Positions 63,559 to 64,000 of a stretch of 64,000 nucleotides of DNA are shown in pieces (position 1 is the stretch's first letter; every line of letters starts with the position of its first letter). Source of the DNA: Rhabdobacter roseus (lineage in GTDB: Bacteria > Bacteroidota > Bacteroidia > Cytophagales > Spirosomataceae); the NCBI RefSeq assembly GCF_014202275.1, contig NZ_JACHGF010000001.1:248001-312000 (forward strand), read 5' to 3'. The translations under genes and the position numbers were made by a program. The notes under the pieces are model-generated. The model was not told the origin of the DNA. It ran no database searches and was given only the letters and a program-made list of their open reading frames with translations.

Positions 63559-63900
63559 ATGGCCAATACGTATCATTCCAATACCGAGCTGCGCCTGCTT
63601 AGCCAGAAGCCCAATGGGTACATCGGGCAGTGTCCCTGCTGTGAGCATTACAATTTTGTATTCAAAAACTTCCTCTTTGTTTTTAACGAAGACAGCCTGC
63701 GGGGCTTTCAGGAGGTACTTTACGACGAAAAGTACCTCTGCACCATTGAGCCCAAGCTCCCCCACGGAAAGGGGTACTTGCTACCGTCGCCCTTGCCCAA
63801 CTTCATGCTGGTCTTTACCGAAAAGGAGTTGGAAGAACTACGAAATCTGTTTCAGGAAGCCCTGCTAACCCTGGAAGTGGAGCGTCTGCTGCGGTCTTAG
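63559..63900 (+). CDS. Small CPCC-motif protein (DUF6686-like)
   Basis: A 113-aa protein with no signal peptide. The motif IGQCPCCEHYNFVF is a likely zinc- or redox-active site. The body is an alpha/beta type with an LTEKELEEL-like helix at the end (FTEKELEELRNLFQEALLTL). Proteins of this type are found next to HmuY/TonB receptor genes in Spirosoma relatives. The DUF number is recalled, not checked. Role unknown. Confidence 0.65.
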   Translation: MANTYHSNTELRLLSQKPNGYIGQCPCCEHYNFVFKNFLFVFNEDSLRGFQEVLYDEKYLCTIEPKLPHGKGYLLPSPLPNFMLVFTEKELEELRNLFQEALLTLEVERLLRS

Positions 63901-63948
63901 AAAATGGCAGGAGAGGTGTACTTGTACCATTAAAAATAACGAACGACA

Positions 63949-64000
63949 ATGAAACAAAATGCCTTTTGGGGAAGTACCCTGCTGCTGCTGCTGAACTTTG
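63949..64000 (+). CDS. Start of a secreted protein (3' end outside window)
   Basis: ATG at 63949 begins MKQNAFWGSTLLLLLNF, a basic start with a hydrophobic core, which is a signal peptide or a membrane helix. Only 17 codons are visible. It is probably part of the heme/iron cluster; the product cannot be told. Confidence 0.5.
   Translation, partial: MKQNAFWGSTLLLLLNF

Overview
The window is chromosomal DNA of a Bacteroidota member, most likely order Cytophagales (Spirosoma/Dyadobacter-like). The reasons are the gliding gene gldG, type IX secretion (T9SS) C-terminal domains, SusC/FecA-style TonB-dependent receptors with carboxypeptidase-like N-termini, HmuY, DUF1800/DUF1501 pairs, an ECF sigma factor with a beta-barrel anti-sigma partner, and TANNTTTG -7 promoter boxes. 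No rRNA, tRNA, CRISPR array, prophage or transposase gene was seen. One short MITE-like element is present.

Layout. 0-6.2 kb: 3' part of RNase R, a PhyH dioxygenase, a small membrane protein, gldG and dnaN. 6.3-9.0 kb: DUF1800 and DUF1501 genes. 9.1-20.5 kb: an accessory block with outer-membrane barrels (one frameshifted), a vanadium-haloperoxidase/PAP2 lipoprotein, three AhpD/carboxymuconolactone-decarboxylase-like proteins around a TonB receptor and an MFS transporter, and a DUF3179 membrane protein. 20.6-23.3 kb (minus): AsmA-like protein and a secreted alpha/beta hydrolase. 23.6-29.6 kb: ECF sigma factor, a membrane-plus-barrel anti-sigma-like protein, a serpin lipoprotein, a small lipoprotein, an LVIVD lipoprotein and a barrel protein; three of the intergenic regions share one promoter-like motif. 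29.7-32.9 kb (minus): isoaspartyl peptidase, glycosyltransferase and metallophosphoesterase. 33.1-37.9 kb: SPFH protein with an Arc-like partner, the MITE, an OmpR/histidine-kinase pair and a secreted protein. 38.1-43.7 kb: PadR regulator with two prefix-domain FtsX permeases. 43.9-51.1 kb: adk, obg and two T9SS esterase-like proteins. 51.3-59.4 kb: nuoA-J, without nuoK-N. 59.7-64 kb: a heme/iron-type TonB receptor, HmuY, a small CPCC protein and the start of another gene.

The most interesting signals are: (1) the candidate ECF regulon at 23.4-29.6 kb, with TTCCAACC-N15-nAnTC before each of its three transcription units; (2) a strong excess of the tetramer GTAC, often as RGTACY, in genes and spacers alike, which falls to background inside one permease gene and so suggests that gene is mosaic; (3) the three-copy AhpD/TonB receptor/MFS/haloperoxidase block, whose substrate is unknown; (4) the 160-bp MITE-like element whose TAA target duplication coincides with a stop codon. 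All functional statements come from reading the sequence and recalling families; no database search was run.
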